DNA of 64,000 bases. It comes from Hyphomicrobiaceae bacterium. Its GTDB lineage: Bacteria > Pseudomonadota > Alphaproteobacteria > Rhizobiales > Devosiaceae. The stretch lies in assembly GCA_020638065.1 (NCBI GenBank), contig JACKJG010000004.1, forward strand, positions 186,001-250,000, read 5' to 3'. Position 1 is the stretch's first letter, and each line of letters begins with the position of its first letter. Of this stretch, positions 1 through 8,554 are shown piece after piece. Below the pieces are notes generated by a model, which saw only the letters and a program-made list of their open reading frames with translations, had not been told where the DNA came from and did no database searches. A program made the position numbers and the translations under genes.

Positions 1-498
1 TTGCCTGAGATAATTGTAGGGCAACACCACGTCATGTCCACGATTGCCAACCCAGTCCATCGCTCTGAGTGTCGGTCCTGCCAGCAGGCCCTCGCGCAAA
101 TGGTCCTTGATCACAATCGCTTTTCGAACAACCCGCGCCACTTCGCGGAGGACCTCAGTCGGGTTCTCGGTATGATGCAGCACATCGACGATGGTGGCAT
201 ATTCGAATGCCTTGTCCTCGAACGGCAGATGCGACCCGTCATATTCAACCACGGGAATATGCGTCTGCCGGCGCACCATGACATCGACACCGGTGACCTT
301 GAGGCCTGGGCGCAACTCCATGAGATTCAGGGCAACCTGGCCGTCCCCGCACCCCACGTCGAGAACGCTGCCATTTTCGGGCGGCAAAGCCTCCGCCAAC
401 AGGCGTGGCAGCACGTGAATACGGCGATTGAAAATGAACTTTTCATGCACCGCATTGAGAGCGGCCATTGCCGGTGTCAGGGGGCCGGGACTGCTCAT
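1..498 (-). CDS. Class I SAM-dependent methyltransferase (C-terminus cut by window edge)
   Basis: The minus-strand frame is open from an ATG at 498 to the window edge, giving 166 codons with no stop, so the C-terminus lies outside. Residues about 38-46 read VLDVGCGDG, the glycine-rich SAM-binding motif I; an acidic VTGVDV follows (motif II), and IVDVLHHT fits motif IV. This is the Methyltransf_11/25 type of fold. The substrate cannot be told. The ATG overlaps the TGA of the upstream GtrA-like gene as ATGA, so the two are translationally coupled. GtrA plus methyltransferase pairing suggests work on polyprenyl-linked sugars, lipids or cell-surface glycans, but that is inference. Confidence 0.8.
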   Translation of the reverse strand, partial: MSSPGPLTPAMAALNAVHEKFIFNRRIHVLPRLLAEALPPENGSVLDVGCGDGQVALNLMELRPGLKVTGVDVMVRRQTHIPVVEYDGSHLPFEDKAFEYATIVDVLHHTENPTEVLREVARVVRKAIVIKDHLREGLLAGPTLRAMDWVGNRGHDVVLPYNYLRQ

Positions 499-923
499 AC
501 TGCTGCCAGTGCTTTCTCGGCAAAGGCCCAGCCGCGCAAGGCGACAAAACTGAACCCGGAACTTGCCACAATCACGATCGCACTGCCGATACCGGGCTGC
601 AGGTTCACGACGTGATAGACGATGTAGGACATGCCGCTCGCCACCAGCAAAGCCCCGGCCTGCACGGCCAGATAGCGTGGCAGGGCGTAGGAATGCGGCG
701 CCTCGGAACGAAACGAAATCAGGCGATGCGCCAGATAAACCACCGGCACGAACGCGCCATAAAGCAGACCGCCGATCAACCAGTCAGCAATTGGCAGGTT
801 CAGACCCAACACGAATTTGGATGCAAAGACGTAAGCCAGCGCAGCGCCACCGCCGACAAACAGATAGGCGAACAGTTCTCGCGCAGCGGCGCGCCGTGCG
901 GAACTCTGCTGGATGTCGGCCAT
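495..923 (-). CDS. GtrA-like four-helix membrane protein
   Basis: A 142-residue protein with about four hydrophobic segments: near residues 17-38, 45-65, 85-105 and 112-132. Length and topology match the GtrA/DPMS family (PF04138), members of which help move polyprenyl-phosphate-linked sugars across the inner membrane. The charged N-terminus (RRAAARELFAY) before the first helix is typical. The stop overlaps the start of the methyltransferase at 498 by ATGA, suggesting one operon. The gap of 73 bases to the thuB-like gene upstream leaves room for a separate promoter, but none is obvious. The role in a specific glycan pathway is unknown. Confidence 0.75.
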   Translation of the reverse strand: MADIQQSSARRAAARELFAYLFVGGGAALAYVFASKFVLGLNLPIADWLIGGLLYGAFVPVVYLAHRLISFRSEAPHSYALPRYLAVQAGALLVASGMSYIVYHVVNLQPGIGSAIVIVASSGFSFVALRGWAFAEKALAAV

Positions 924-996
924 GAACTCTACTCGATACGCAATGGACCCAGCCTAGGCCGGGCCCGTGAAAATCAAGTTAAGTTCAAAGGCGAAG

Positions 997-2040
997 TTAA
1001 ACCGATAGCCGCTGTTGCGTTTCGCTGGATCTCTCGGCCAGATCGAGCAAGAGCTGGATATTTGCGGCACGGCGGAACATCGGATCGAGCGACTCCCCGG
1101 CTTTGACGGCCTTGGCGAACTTCTCGTAATTCGTCGGCACCTTGCCCGGCGCGATGTCCTTCCAGACGGCTCTGTTCGCATCTCGGCCCAAACAGCCGCG
1201 CAATTCTGAACCTTCGGGATTGTGGACCACTTCCAGCCCACCCTTGTCGCCGTAAATTCTCAAGCGCAATTCGTTGATATGTCCGGTCGCCCAACGCGAG
1301 GCATGAACAACGCCCAGCGCCCCGTTATCGAAGCCGACCGACATGACGAAACTATCATTGGCATCAAGAACATACTCGCCGATCCGGTCGCCGGGCGCCT
1401 TGTGAAACGTCTGCAGCCGCGCATCGAGACTCGCAACTTCAAGCCCCGAACCAAAACTCATGAAATCGAGAATATGAATGCCGATATCGCCAAGGACGCC
1501 CTTGGAGCCGTGCGCCGTCGACAGGCGCCAGAGCCAGGTGCTGCCCTCGTTCCACTTGCCCCACATGTCGCTGACCAGCCAGCTTTGCAGATAGGAAGCC
1601 TCGACATGCTTAACCGATCCGACCTTGCCCTGATCGACCAATTGCCGTGCCTTGTGTAGATGCGGCACGTTGCGATAGGTCAGGTTGACCATCCCCACGA
1701 GCCCCGCCGCCTCGATGGCGTCGGCCATCTCCTTGGCTTTTTCGTAATCGGTCGCAAGCGGCTTTTCGCAAAAGACGTGCTTGCCCGCCTCGATCAGCTT
1801 CATGGTCGTCGGATGGTGCGCCGGATCGGGGGTCACATTGGCGACCGCGTCGAATTCACCCCACTCCAATGCCTCTTCGAGCGAGGAGAACCGGTTTGCA
1901 ATGCCAAAATTGGCGCAAAACGTATCAAGGTTCTTGGCCACCGTGTCGACGCCGGCCACCACCTTGACGCCTCGGATTTGCGAAAAGGCACCCGCATGCG
2001 CGCGCGCCATACCGCCCGTGCCCAGAATGAGAAGTCTCAT
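997..2040 (-). CDS. thuB: Gfo/Idh/MocA-family dehydrogenase, ThuB-like
   Basis: A 347-residue NAD(P)-dependent sugar dehydrogenase. The N-terminus LILGTGGMARAHA is the Rossmann dinucleotide-binding loop, and HVFCEKPLA near residue 90 is the family's EKP motif with the catalytic lysine; GDIGIHILDF near residue 185 is the GxxxDxxxH-type substrate site. It lies 35 bases downstream of a ThuA-like gene, and the ATG at 2040 has an AGGAG nine bases upstream. In Sinorhizobium the thuAB pair converts trehalose and related disaccharides to 3-keto derivatives, with ThuB the dehydrogenase. The symbol rests on this pairing and overall resemblance. There is no thuEFGK transporter in the window, so the substrate could be another disaccharide. 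Confidence 0.7.
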   Translation of the reverse strand: MRLLILGTGGMARAHAGAFSQIRGVKVVAGVDTVAKNLDTFCANFGIANRFSSLEEALEWGEFDAVANVTPDPAHHPTTMKLIEAGKHVFCEKPLATDYEKAKEMADAIEAAGLVGMVNLTYRNVPHLHKARQLVDQGKVGSVKHVEASYLQSWLVSDMWGKWNEGSTWLWRLSTAHGSKGVLGDIGIHILDFMSFGSGLEVASLDARLQTFHKAPGDRIGEYVLDANDSFVMSVGFDNGALGVVHASRWATGHINELRLRIYGDKGGLEVVHNPEGSELRGCLGRDANRAVWKDIAPGKVPTNYEKFAKAVKAGESLDPMFRRAANIQLLLDLAERSSETQQRLSV

Positions 2041-2075
2041 GATGAAGTCTCCTGAATTGGGGAAAGCGCAGAAAC

Positions 2076-2861
2076 CTAGCGCAGGCCTTCTTCACCGTCG
2101 GCGTGCAACCGAGCACCCCTGATCTTGATCGGCTCGAGCGCCTTGTCGACCGGCACATTCGGCGCCTCGGTGGGATCGCGCAAATCGGCCTGCGGATTAT
2201 AGGCCCAGCGCACGGCATTGCGCAGCACTCTGGCAACGTCGTCGTTGAAGTAGATCGGATAGGCCTCGTGGCCGGGCCGGAAATAGAAGATGTTCCCCGC
2301 ACCGCGCCGATAGGTCAGACCCGACCGGAACACTTCGCCACCCTGAAACCAGGAAATGAAAACCGTCTCGAGCGGCTCAGGCACACCGAACGGCTCGCCG
2401 TACATTTCGGCGTTTTCCAGCTCGAAATGCTCACCAAGACCCTCGGCGATCGGATGCTTCGGGTTCACGACCCAAACCCGCTCGCGTTCACCGGCTTCGC
2501 GCCATTTCAACGCGCAGGAAGTTCCCATCAGACGTTTGAAAGGCTTGGAGAAGTGTCCCGAGTGCAGAACGATCAGACCCATGCCCTGCCACACCCGGTT
2601 GACCACGCGTTCAACCACCTCGCCGGCGACATCGCCATGGCGCGCATGTCCCCACCACAACAGCACATCGGTCTCGTCCAGAACCTTTTGGGTCAATCCG
2701 TGTTCCGGCTCCTGCAGGGTCGCGGTCGATGCCGTAATTTCCGGATCGGCACCAAGCAATTTGGCAATCTGCCGATGCATGCCCTCGGGATAAATCTTTG
2801 CGACGACCGGATTCTCCCGCTCATGCACATATTCATTCCAGATCAGTGCGCGAATAGACAT
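2076..2861 (-). CDS. thuA: ThuA-family trehalose utilisation protein
   Basis: A 261-residue protein of the ThuA family (PF06283), which has a class I glutamine-amidotransferase-like fold. Recognisable segments are the start (MSIRALIWNEYVHE), DVLLWWGH near residue 88, GLIVLHSGHFSKPFKRLMG near 114-132, and the late NIFYFRPGHEAYPI. Length equals rhizobial ThuA. ATG at 2861 is preceded by GGGAG at good spacing. It is first in the pair with thuB and has a LacI-type palindrome upstream, consistent with ThuR-like control. The biochemical role of ThuA within 3-keto-disaccharide metabolism is not settled even in Sinorhizobium. Confidence 0.8.
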   Translation of the reverse strand: MSIRALIWNEYVHERENPVVAKIYPEGMHRQIAKLLGADPEITASTATLQEPEHGLTQKVLDETDVLLWWGHARHGDVAGEVVERVVNRVWQGMGLIVLHSGHFSKPFKRLMGTSCALKWREAGERERVWVVNPKHPIAEGLGEHFELENAEMYGEPFGVPEPLETVFISWFQGGEVFRSGLTYRRGAGNIFYFRPGHEAYPIYFNDDVARVLRNAVRWAYNPQADLRDPTEAPNVPVDKALEPIKIRGARLHADGEEGLR

Positions 2862-2961
2862 GACAACTCCCGTTCAAACGTACCTGCCCGCCAGCAGCCT
2901 CGATTGAAGCGGCCGAACGGCAACTGGCTGATGATGGAATTCCCTTCCCTCGCCGCAAGCT

Positions 2962-3045
2962 TTAGCCGATTGCCCGCAAATGAAAAGGGGGCAAATCAAG
3001 AAATTCAAAACGTTTTGGAAGCCCGGAATTGCCTCAATCGGCTAA
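2962..3045. promoter_or_regulatory. thuA upstream control region: 11-bp inverted repeat and LacI-type palindrome
   Basis: Between thuA (start 2861) and the end of the P1 peptidase gene lie two symmetric elements. TTAGCCGATTG at 2962-2972 is repeated in perfect inverted form at 3035-3045, whose right arm covers the TAG stop of the peptidase gene. Between them AAAACGTTTT at 3007-3016 is a perfect palindrome with the central CG typical of LacI-family operators. Since rhizobial thu genes are controlled by the LacI-type ThuR, this is a reasonable operator. No LacI gene is in the window. Confidence 0.5.
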
Positions 3046-4076
3046 GTGCACCCGAACCTTTGTCTCCAGGCGGGAAACAGGTCACCCTCCGCTGGACTGG
3101 CTTCGTAAACCGCGCGCGCAACAGCACGGCTGAGACAGAGCGAGGCCATGTGCCCGAGCGTGACGCGCCTTCGATCGGATTTGTCGAGATCGATTTCGCC
3201 TGTCGACAGCGCGAAGATCAGGTCACCATCCTCCGGCGAATGCGCCGGCATGATGGCTCGGCCGAAGCCGTCATGCGCAGCGGTTGCCATCCGCGTTGTC
3301 CCTGCCTTGGTCAGCGCAACATTGGTCGCAACGATGGCAATGGTCGTATTGGCCAGTTCCGGCGCGTCGGCCCTGCCCATCATTTCAAAGAAATAGTCGG
3401 GCTTGAGACGGGAGAGCCGGGCCAAATCAAAACCGCTTCTGGGCGCGCCGAGCCCACCAAACTCACCATCCATCTCCAGTGCGCCGGCAAGGAAGTGACC
3501 TTCGTCATCCGCCACGACATGGCCACCGGGATTGACCGCGACCAGAGCCCCGACAACGATCCCGTCGCCCAGTTCAAGCGAGGCCGAACCAAGCCCGCCC
3601 TTGAAGCCGGCCGTGGTTGCGCCCGTTCCCGCGCCGACGCTTCCAAGTTCGAAATCCGTCCCCGCCGCCTCCAAGGCTTGCCGGCCCAGTTCACGATAGG
3701 GGTTTTGTCCCCAATCCTTGTCACCGCCATTGACCAGATCAAACAGAATTGCCGCCGGCACGATCGGCACAATGGCCGAACCCGCATGAAAGCCGCGGCC
3801 GCGCGCGACCAATGCATCCGCGACGCCGGAGGCGGCATCGAGGCCAAAGGCCGATCCGCCGGACAGGACCAGAGCATCGATACGCTCGACGCTTTTGTCA
3901 GGAGCCAGAAGATCGGTTTCGCGGGTACCCGGCGCGCCGCCCATGACGCTCACACCGGCGACGAACGGCTTTTCAGCGAACAGAACCGTCGTGCCGCTCT
4001 TGATCTCTTTGTCACTGGCATTGCCGACCAGCAGGCCGGGCACATCGGTGATGAGGTTCTTTTGGCCCGGCTTCAT
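3042..4076 (-). CDS. P1-family (S58) self-processing aminopeptidase / NylC-like hydrolase
   Basis: A 344-residue Ntn-type hydrolase of the DmpA/NylC family. LVLSGGSAFGLDAASGV near residues 70-85 and VAVNPGG near 180 are family landmarks. Asn243-Thr244 in the context ELANTTIAIVATN matches the Asn-Thr autocleavage site of NylC-like members, with Thr244 as the new N-terminal nucleophile. Members cleave D-/beta-amino-acyl amides or nylon oligomers; the physiological substrate here is unknown. ATG at 4076 lies four bases after the TPR gene stop; an in-frame upstream ATG at 4184 would run back into that gene and is not favoured. No signal peptide is visible. Confidence 0.82.
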   Translation of the reverse strand: MKPGQKNLITDVPGLLVGNASDKEIKSGTTVLFAEKPFVAGVSVMGGAPGTRETDLLAPDKSVERIDALVLSGGSAFGLDAASGVADALVARGRGFHAGSAIVPIVPAAILFDLVNGGDKDWGQNPYRELGRQALEAAGTDFELGSVGAGTGATTAGFKGGLGSASLELGDGIVVGALVAVNPGGHVVADDEGHFLAGALEMDGEFGGLGAPRSGFDLARLSRLKPDYFFEMMGRADAPELANTTIAIVATNVALTKAGTTRMATAAHDGFGRAIMPAHSPEDGDLIFALSTGEIDLDKSDRRRVTLGHMASLCLSRAVARAVYEASPAEGDLFPAWRQRFGCT

Positions 4077-4080
4077 ATTC

Positions 4081-5445
4081 TCAAGCCACCGCCTGATAGC
4101 GCCGCGTCCGGGCCTCGGCAGCATTGTCCAGCAGGCCGAGCTTCTCGTAAGTCTCGGCGAGCATGCGATTGAGGGGCGCGCCATTCGGATCGTATTTCAG
4201 CCGCGATTCCAGCATTTCCCTTGCCGTCTCGACATGCCCGGCCTTGATGTGCGCGTCGAGCAGGATCTGCGCGAAGAGATCCCGCTGCGCGTGGCTGCCG
4301 CCGATTTCCATCATGCGTGGCATCGCCTTACTCAAATGCGCCGCCGCGGTCTCATACCGGCCTTCGACATAATCGATGATACCGTTCGCCGCCGGAACCG
4401 CAACTTCGCGCCAGGCCTTGCTTTCGAATGGCGGTGCGTTCGCCGCCCGCCGTTCGATCGCCTCCAGCAGTTCTCTCGCTTCGCCAAGGCCTGCCTTCGA
4501 GAGTCCGTAAAGGTATTGCAGACTGAGAAATGGCAACACCGTGTCATGGTCGCGCGATTTCAGATAGGCACCCAGTTCCGCCCAGCGCGACCCGACATCG
4601 CCTCCCGCAATTTCGATCCGGGCCAGCAACGACACGGCCCCGACCTGGTCCTGCGAATAGGTCCGATCCTGCGACCAGCATTCGCGGTCGTAGATCTCCA
4701 GTACCTTGTCGAAATCGCCCATCGAAATGTGGAATAATGCCAGATGCCACCAATTGTGCGTGTGCATGAACGAATTGAGCTCGGTCCAGCTCGTTGATGC
4801 ATCGGTGAGAAAAGCAACACCCTCGGGCACGCGCCCTTGGGTCAGCATGACATGCGCCAAAGCATGATGTGCCCAGGGCTCTTTGTACTTGAGATCGATC
4901 GCCCGCCGCGCCGACGCTTCCGCCTCATCAAGGTGGTGACATTGCTCATGCGCGAAGGCCAGCATGCCGTGCATGTAGGCATTGCCCTGATTGGCCGGCA
5001 AACCCGCATTGGCAATGCGCAGCATTTCGTCGGCATTTCCCATGTTGAAGTTGAAAATCTGATGCAGTTTGAGCGCCACCAGATCGGTCGGATAGTCGGC
5101 AATCACTTCATCGCCGATCCGCAGGGCCCTGGGCACATCGTTGTGCATCCACGCGCGAAGCATCTCGAGCATCATCTTCTCGCGCCGGTTCGCCCGGCCG
5201 GAAACCCCATCTGCACGCTGAACCCACAAAAGCGCGTTCTTGGGCGCATCCGGCGCTTCCGAGAACATGGCGATCAGCCCGGCATAGACCTGTGCCAGAA
5301 AACACTCGCTATCGTCCGACGCCGCGCGCAGCACCCGTCCCGCTTTCGTTTCGTAGGCGAGAAATCCGTCAACAAAATCCTCGATGCCGCTCAATCCGGT
5401 TTTTGAGGAGAGCGACACTTCATTTCCCAGTGGGTCATATGCCAT
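4081..5445 (-). CDS. TPR-repeat protein of the TTC38 type
   Basis: A 454-residue alpha-helical protein. Repeated helix-pair signatures such as AEASARRAIDLKYKEPWAHHALAHV and AREMLESRLKYDPNGAPLNRML are tetratricopeptide-like. The sequence resembles the bacterial TTC38/StaR-like family, which begins with a DxxGNxxS-type N-terminus (here MAYDPLGNEVSLSS). I chose ATG at 5445, with AGGA about nine bases upstream; an upstream in-frame ATG at 5475 would add ten residues. The P1 aminopeptidase starts four bases after its stop, so the two are co-expressed. Probably cytoplasmic, protein-protein interaction; no specific function can be given. Confidence 0.7.
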   Translation of the reverse strand: MAYDPLGNEVSLSSKTGLSGIEDFVDGFLAYETKAGRVLRAASDDSECFLAQVYAGLIAMFSEAPDAPKNALLWVQRADGVSGRANRREKMMLEMLRAWMHNDVPRALRIGDEVIADYPTDLVALKLHQIFNFNMGNADEMLRIANAGLPANQGNAYMHGMLAFAHEQCHHLDEAEASARRAIDLKYKEPWAHHALAHVMLTQGRVPEGVAFLTDASTSWTELNSFMHTHNWWHLALFHISMGDFDKVLEIYDRECWSQDRTYSQDQVGAVSLLARIEIAGGDVGSRWAELGAYLKSRDHDTVLPFLSLQYLYGLSKAGLGEARELLEAIERRAANAPPFESKAWREVAVPAANGIIDYVEGRYETAAAHLSKAMPRMMEIGGSHAQRDLFAQILLDAHIKAGHVETAREMLESRLKYDPNGAPLNRMLAETYEKLGLLDNAAEARTRRYQAVA

Positions 5446-5531
5446 GCTAATGCGTCCTGAAATATCGCCGGACACATTGGCAAAAGCCCCTGCCCCTGTC
5501 CAGTTCCGCGCCCCGCAAACGGAGCAATTGC

Positions 5532-6335
5532 ATGCCCGAATTCACCCGCAATGGTGCACAAATCCACTATGAACGTTCAGGATCGGGAATCCCTTTGTTG
5601 CTGCTGGCCGGATTGGCCAGTGACGGCGCCAGCTGGGCGCCCATTCTGGCTCAACTCGAATCCGGGTTCGACGTGATCCGCATCGACAATCGCGGCTGCG
5701 GCCAGACCAGGGACGGCGAGGGTCCGATCAACCCCGAGGACTGGATCGACGATGCCATCGCCTTGATGAATCAGCTCGATATCGAACATTTCTGCGTGCT
5801 CGGTCATTCACTCGGCGGCATGTTGGCCATGCACGTCGCGGCCAGGATACCGGACCGCGTCGCTGCGCTTGTCACCATGGCAGCCGGCAACCGGACCCCG
5901 AAAAAAGCCGACGTTCTGATCAGGGACCTCGAAGCCTTGAACAAGGCCGGAATCGACGAAGCATTGTGGCTTCGGATTTTCTTCCAGTTCCTGTTCGCGC
6001 CCGCCTTTTTCGAAAGCGAAGACAATGTCCGCGCTGCGACCGACGCAGCGCTGGCCTATCCATTCAAACAGTCGAAACTGGATTTCTCGCGTCAGCTCGC
6101 CGCCGTATCGGCCATGCCAGAAATCGACCTGTCGGAGCTCGACATTCCCGTGCTTTCGATTTCCGGCGATCGCGACCTGCTGATCCCGCAGGATCATATC
6201 GAGGAAACGCTTTCCGCCCTGCCCCACCTGGCGACACTGACTATTTCCGACGCGGCCCATTCCATCCATTGGGATCAGCCGGACGCCGTCGTGAACGCGA
6301 TCAATCTGTTTCTGAGCGAAGACGAAAACGCCTAA
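5532..6335 (+). CDS. Alpha/beta-hydrolase fold esterase/lactonase-like enzyme
   Basis: A 267-residue alpha/beta hydrolase. GHSLGG at residues 91-96 is the nucleophile elbow (Ser93). SGDRDLLIP near 211-219 supplies the acid, Asp213 or Asp215, and AAHSIHWDQP places the catalytic His at 243, so the triad is complete. The oxyanion-hole region LLLLAGLASDGASW and DNRGCGQT near residue 52 are like 3-oxoadipate enol-lactone hydrolases and related esterases. GGAG seven bases before the ATG supports the start. It is divergent from the TPR gene and converges on the SDR with a four-base overlap of the coding ends. Substrate unknown. Confidence 0.8.
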   Translation: MPEFTRNGAQIHYERSGSGIPLLLLAGLASDGASWAPILAQLESGFDVIRIDNRGCGQTRDGEGPINPEDWIDDAIALMNQLDIEHFCVLGHSLGGMLAMHVAARIPDRVAALVTMAAGNRTPKKADVLIRDLEALNKAGIDEALWLRIFFQFLFAPAFFESEDNVRAATDAALAYPFKQSKLDFSRQLAAVSAMPEIDLSELDIPVLSISGDRDLLIPQDHIEETLSALPHLATLTISDAAHSIHWDQPDAVVNAINLFLSEDENA

Positions 6336-7084
6336 ATGCAGCGCCCGCCATCGACTTCCATGGCCACGCCCGTGATCATCGAAGCTTCGTCGGAGCACAG
6401 GTAGCAGGCAGCATTGCCGAGGTCCTCCGGCGTCGAAAAGCGCCCGATCGGAATTGTCGACAGAAACTTGGCGCGGATTTCCGGCGTGTCCTCGCCCATG
6501 AAACTCTTGAGAAGCGGCGTTTCGCCGGCGACGGGATTGAGCGCCACCACACGAATGCCGAACGGCGCCAGTTCCACCGCCATGCTTTTGGTCGCGGTGA
6601 TCGCAAACCCCTTGGACGCATTGTACCAGCTGAGCCGCGGCCGCGGGCTCACCCCGGCAGTCGACGCCATGTTGAGAATGACGCCCGATCCGCGCCCTTT
6701 CATATGCGGCACCACGTGCCGCGCCGTCAGATAGATCGACTTGGCATTGACCGAGATGACCCGGTCGAAATCCGCTTCGGAAATGTCCTCAAGCGGACCG
6801 GGCAAGTGGGTGACACCGGCATTGTTGATGAGAATGTCGATGCCGCCCATCTCGGCAATGCCGCGCGCCACCATGCTGGAAACGCTGTCGTCGCTCGAGA
6901 CGTCAACCTGATGCGCGAAAGCTCCCGCGCCCATTTCGGCAGCATAGGATTTGGCACCATCTTCGTTGATATCGGCCACCATCACGCGCGCACCTTCGGC
7001 CAGGAATTTGCGCACGATACCCGCGCCAAACCCCGATGCGCCGCCCGTCACGATTGCCCGCTTGCCGTCCAGTCTGCCACTCAT
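6332..7084 (-). CDS. Classical short-chain dehydrogenase/reductase
   Basis: A 250-residue SDR. TGGASGFG near residues 13-20 binds the cofactor, NNAG near 87 stabilises the core, and Ser plus YNASK (Tyr/Lys near 152-156) form the active site. An acidic residue after the second strand (VADIN) favours NAD over NADP. The GTG at 7090 is possible, but the ATG at 7084 has AGGA seven bases upstream. It is the last gene of the operon with the peptide-type ABC transporter, ten bases after the aldehyde dehydrogenase stop, so alcohol to aldehyde to acid oxidation of the imported compound is plausible. Confidence 0.85.
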   Translation of the reverse strand: MSGRLDGKRAIVTGGASGFGAGIVRKFLAEGARVMVADINEDGAKSYAAEMGAGAFAHQVDVSSDDSVSSMVARGIAEMGGIDILINNAGVTHLPGPLEDISEADFDRVISVNAKSIYLTARHVVPHMKGRGSGVILNMASTAGVSPRPRLSWYNASKGFAITATKSMAVELAPFGIRVVALNPVAGETPLLKSFMGEDTPEIRAKFLSTIPIGRFSTPEDLGNAACYLCSDEASMITGVAMEVDGGRCI

Positions 7085-7093
7085 CTCCACATC

Positions 7094-8554
7094 CTATCCA
7101 TGCCGCACGGCGACGGTTTTCAGAACCGAGAATCCGTAGAGCGCCTCGAAGCCTTTTTCCCGGCCATGTCCGGATTTTCCCACGCCGCCAAACGGCAGTT
7201 CTACGCCACCACCGGCCCCGTAATTGTTCACGAATACCTGCCCGGCTTTGAGTTTCTTGGCGAGCCGCATCTGTCGCGACCCGTTTTCGGTCCAGAGCCC
7301 CGCCACCAGGCCATATTCGGTGCCATTAGCAGTGGCGACGGCTTCGTCTTCCGTTTCGAAGCGGATCACCACCTGAACTGGTCCGAAGATCTCTTGCTGC
7401 GCCAGAACGTGCTTTGCCTCCACGCCCGCAACCAGCGTCGGCGGCACGTAATAGCCTCCGATCGGCACATTTTCGGCCAATTGCCCTTGCGCCGCGATGA
7501 AGGCGCTGCCCTCGAGTTGTCCGAGGAATCCCTCGACGATGGCTTTTTGACGTTCCGAAATCAAAGGCCCGACATCGAGATCGGCCACCGCCGGACCGGT
7601 CCTGAGTTTTGCGATCGCCGCCGACATCTTCTCGAGCACCTGATCATAGACTCCGGCCTGAACCAGAATGCGCGAGCCCGCCGAACAGGTCTGGCCCGCA
7701 TTCTGAATGCCGGCATTGACCAGAAAAGGCAGTGCCGCATCGACATCTGCATCGTCGAATACCAGTTGCGGCGATTTCCCGCCCAGTTCGAGGGTCACTG
7801 GCACAATGTTCTGTGCCGCGAACGACTGGATCATCGCGCCGACCCCGACCGAGCCGGTGAATGAGACGTGATTAACCCCGGGATGCGCGGCAAGCGCGGC
7901 GCCCGCCGTCTCCCCAAGCCCGGGCACGACATTGAGCGCGCCTTCCGGCAAGCCCGCTTCGGCGGCGATTTCGGCAAAAGCCAGCGCCGTCAGGCAGGCT
8001 TCTTCAGCGGGTTTCAGAACGGCGGCATTGCCCATGCAAAGGGCCGCCCCGACCGAACGCCCGAGAATCTGCATCGGATAATTCCAGGGAATGATATGGC
8101 CCGTCACGCCATGCGGTTCACGCAACGTATAGACCGTGTAGCCGTTCTGGTAGGGAATGGTCTCGCCGTGGATCTTGTCGGCCGCGCCGCCATAGAATTC
8201 CAGATAGCGCGCCAGGGCAATCGCATCGTTCCGCCCCTGTTTGATCGGCTTGCCGACATCGTTGGCTTCCAGAAGCGCCAGATCGTCGACCCGATCCAAC
8301 ACCAATTGCCCGATCTTCGTCAAAATGCGGCCGCGCTCCATCGCGGTCATGCGTCCCCACTCGCCATCAAGCGCCGCCCGCGCCGACGCCACCGCCAAAC
8401 CGATATCGGTTTCGTCACCCGCCGCAATTTCGCAAATGATCGAGCCATCGGACGGATTGATCAGGTCCAGATGCCGGCCGTTCGCCGGTGCCTGCCATTT
8501 TCCGCCGATGAACACTCTGCCCGGATCGAAACTGAATGCGGTTTCGTGAATCAT
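7094..8554 (-). CDS. NAD(P)-dependent aldehyde dehydrogenase
   Basis: A 486-residue ALDH-superfamily enzyme. GHIIPWNYP near 150 is the cofactor/oxyanion region, FTGSVGVG near 230 binds NAD, LELGGKSPQ carries the general base Glu, and GQTCSAGSR carries the catalytic Cys near residue 286. Overall it is closest to betaine-aldehyde/gamma-aminobutyraldehyde-type dehydrogenases. Its ATG overlaps the stop of the double ATPase gene (ATGA at 8551-8554), so translation is coupled to the transporter. It probably oxidises an aldehyde made from the transported solute; specificity is unknown. Confidence 0.87.
   Translation of the reverse strand: MIHETAFSFDPGRVFIGGKWQAPANGRHLDLINPSDGSIICEIAAGDETDIGLAVASARAALDGEWGRMTAMERGRILTKIGQLVLDRVDDLALLEANDVGKPIKQGRNDAIALARYLEFYGGAADKIHGETIPYQNGYTVYTLREPHGVTGHIIPWNYPMQILGRSVGAALCMGNAAVLKPAEEACLTALAFAEIAAEAGLPEGALNVVPGLGETAGAALAAHPGVNHVSFTGSVGVGAMIQSFAAQNIVPVTLELGGKSPQLVFDDADVDAALPFLVNAGIQNAGQTCSAGSRILVQAGVYDQVLEKMSAAIAKLRTGPAVADLDVGPLISERQKAIVEGFLGQLEGSAFIAAQGQLAENVPIGGYYVPPTLVAGVEAKHVLAQQEIFGPVQVVIRFETEDEAVATANGTEYGLVAGLWTENGSRQMRLAKKLKAGQVFVNNYGAGGGVELPFGGVGKSGHGREKGFEALYGFSVLKTVAVRHG

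Noticed and set aside
1..615. 204-codon plus-strand frame at the left edge
   Set aside because: Antisense to the methyltransferase and GtrA-like genes, whose minus-strand products have clear motifs.
2103..4172. 689-codon plus-strand frame
   Set aside because: Antisense to thuA and the P1 peptidase; composition is typical of a GC-rich shadow frame and no domain is visible.
5966..7864. 632-codon plus-strand frame
   Set aside because: Overlaps the hydrolase in another frame and is antisense to the SDR and ALDH, all of which have full active-site motifs.
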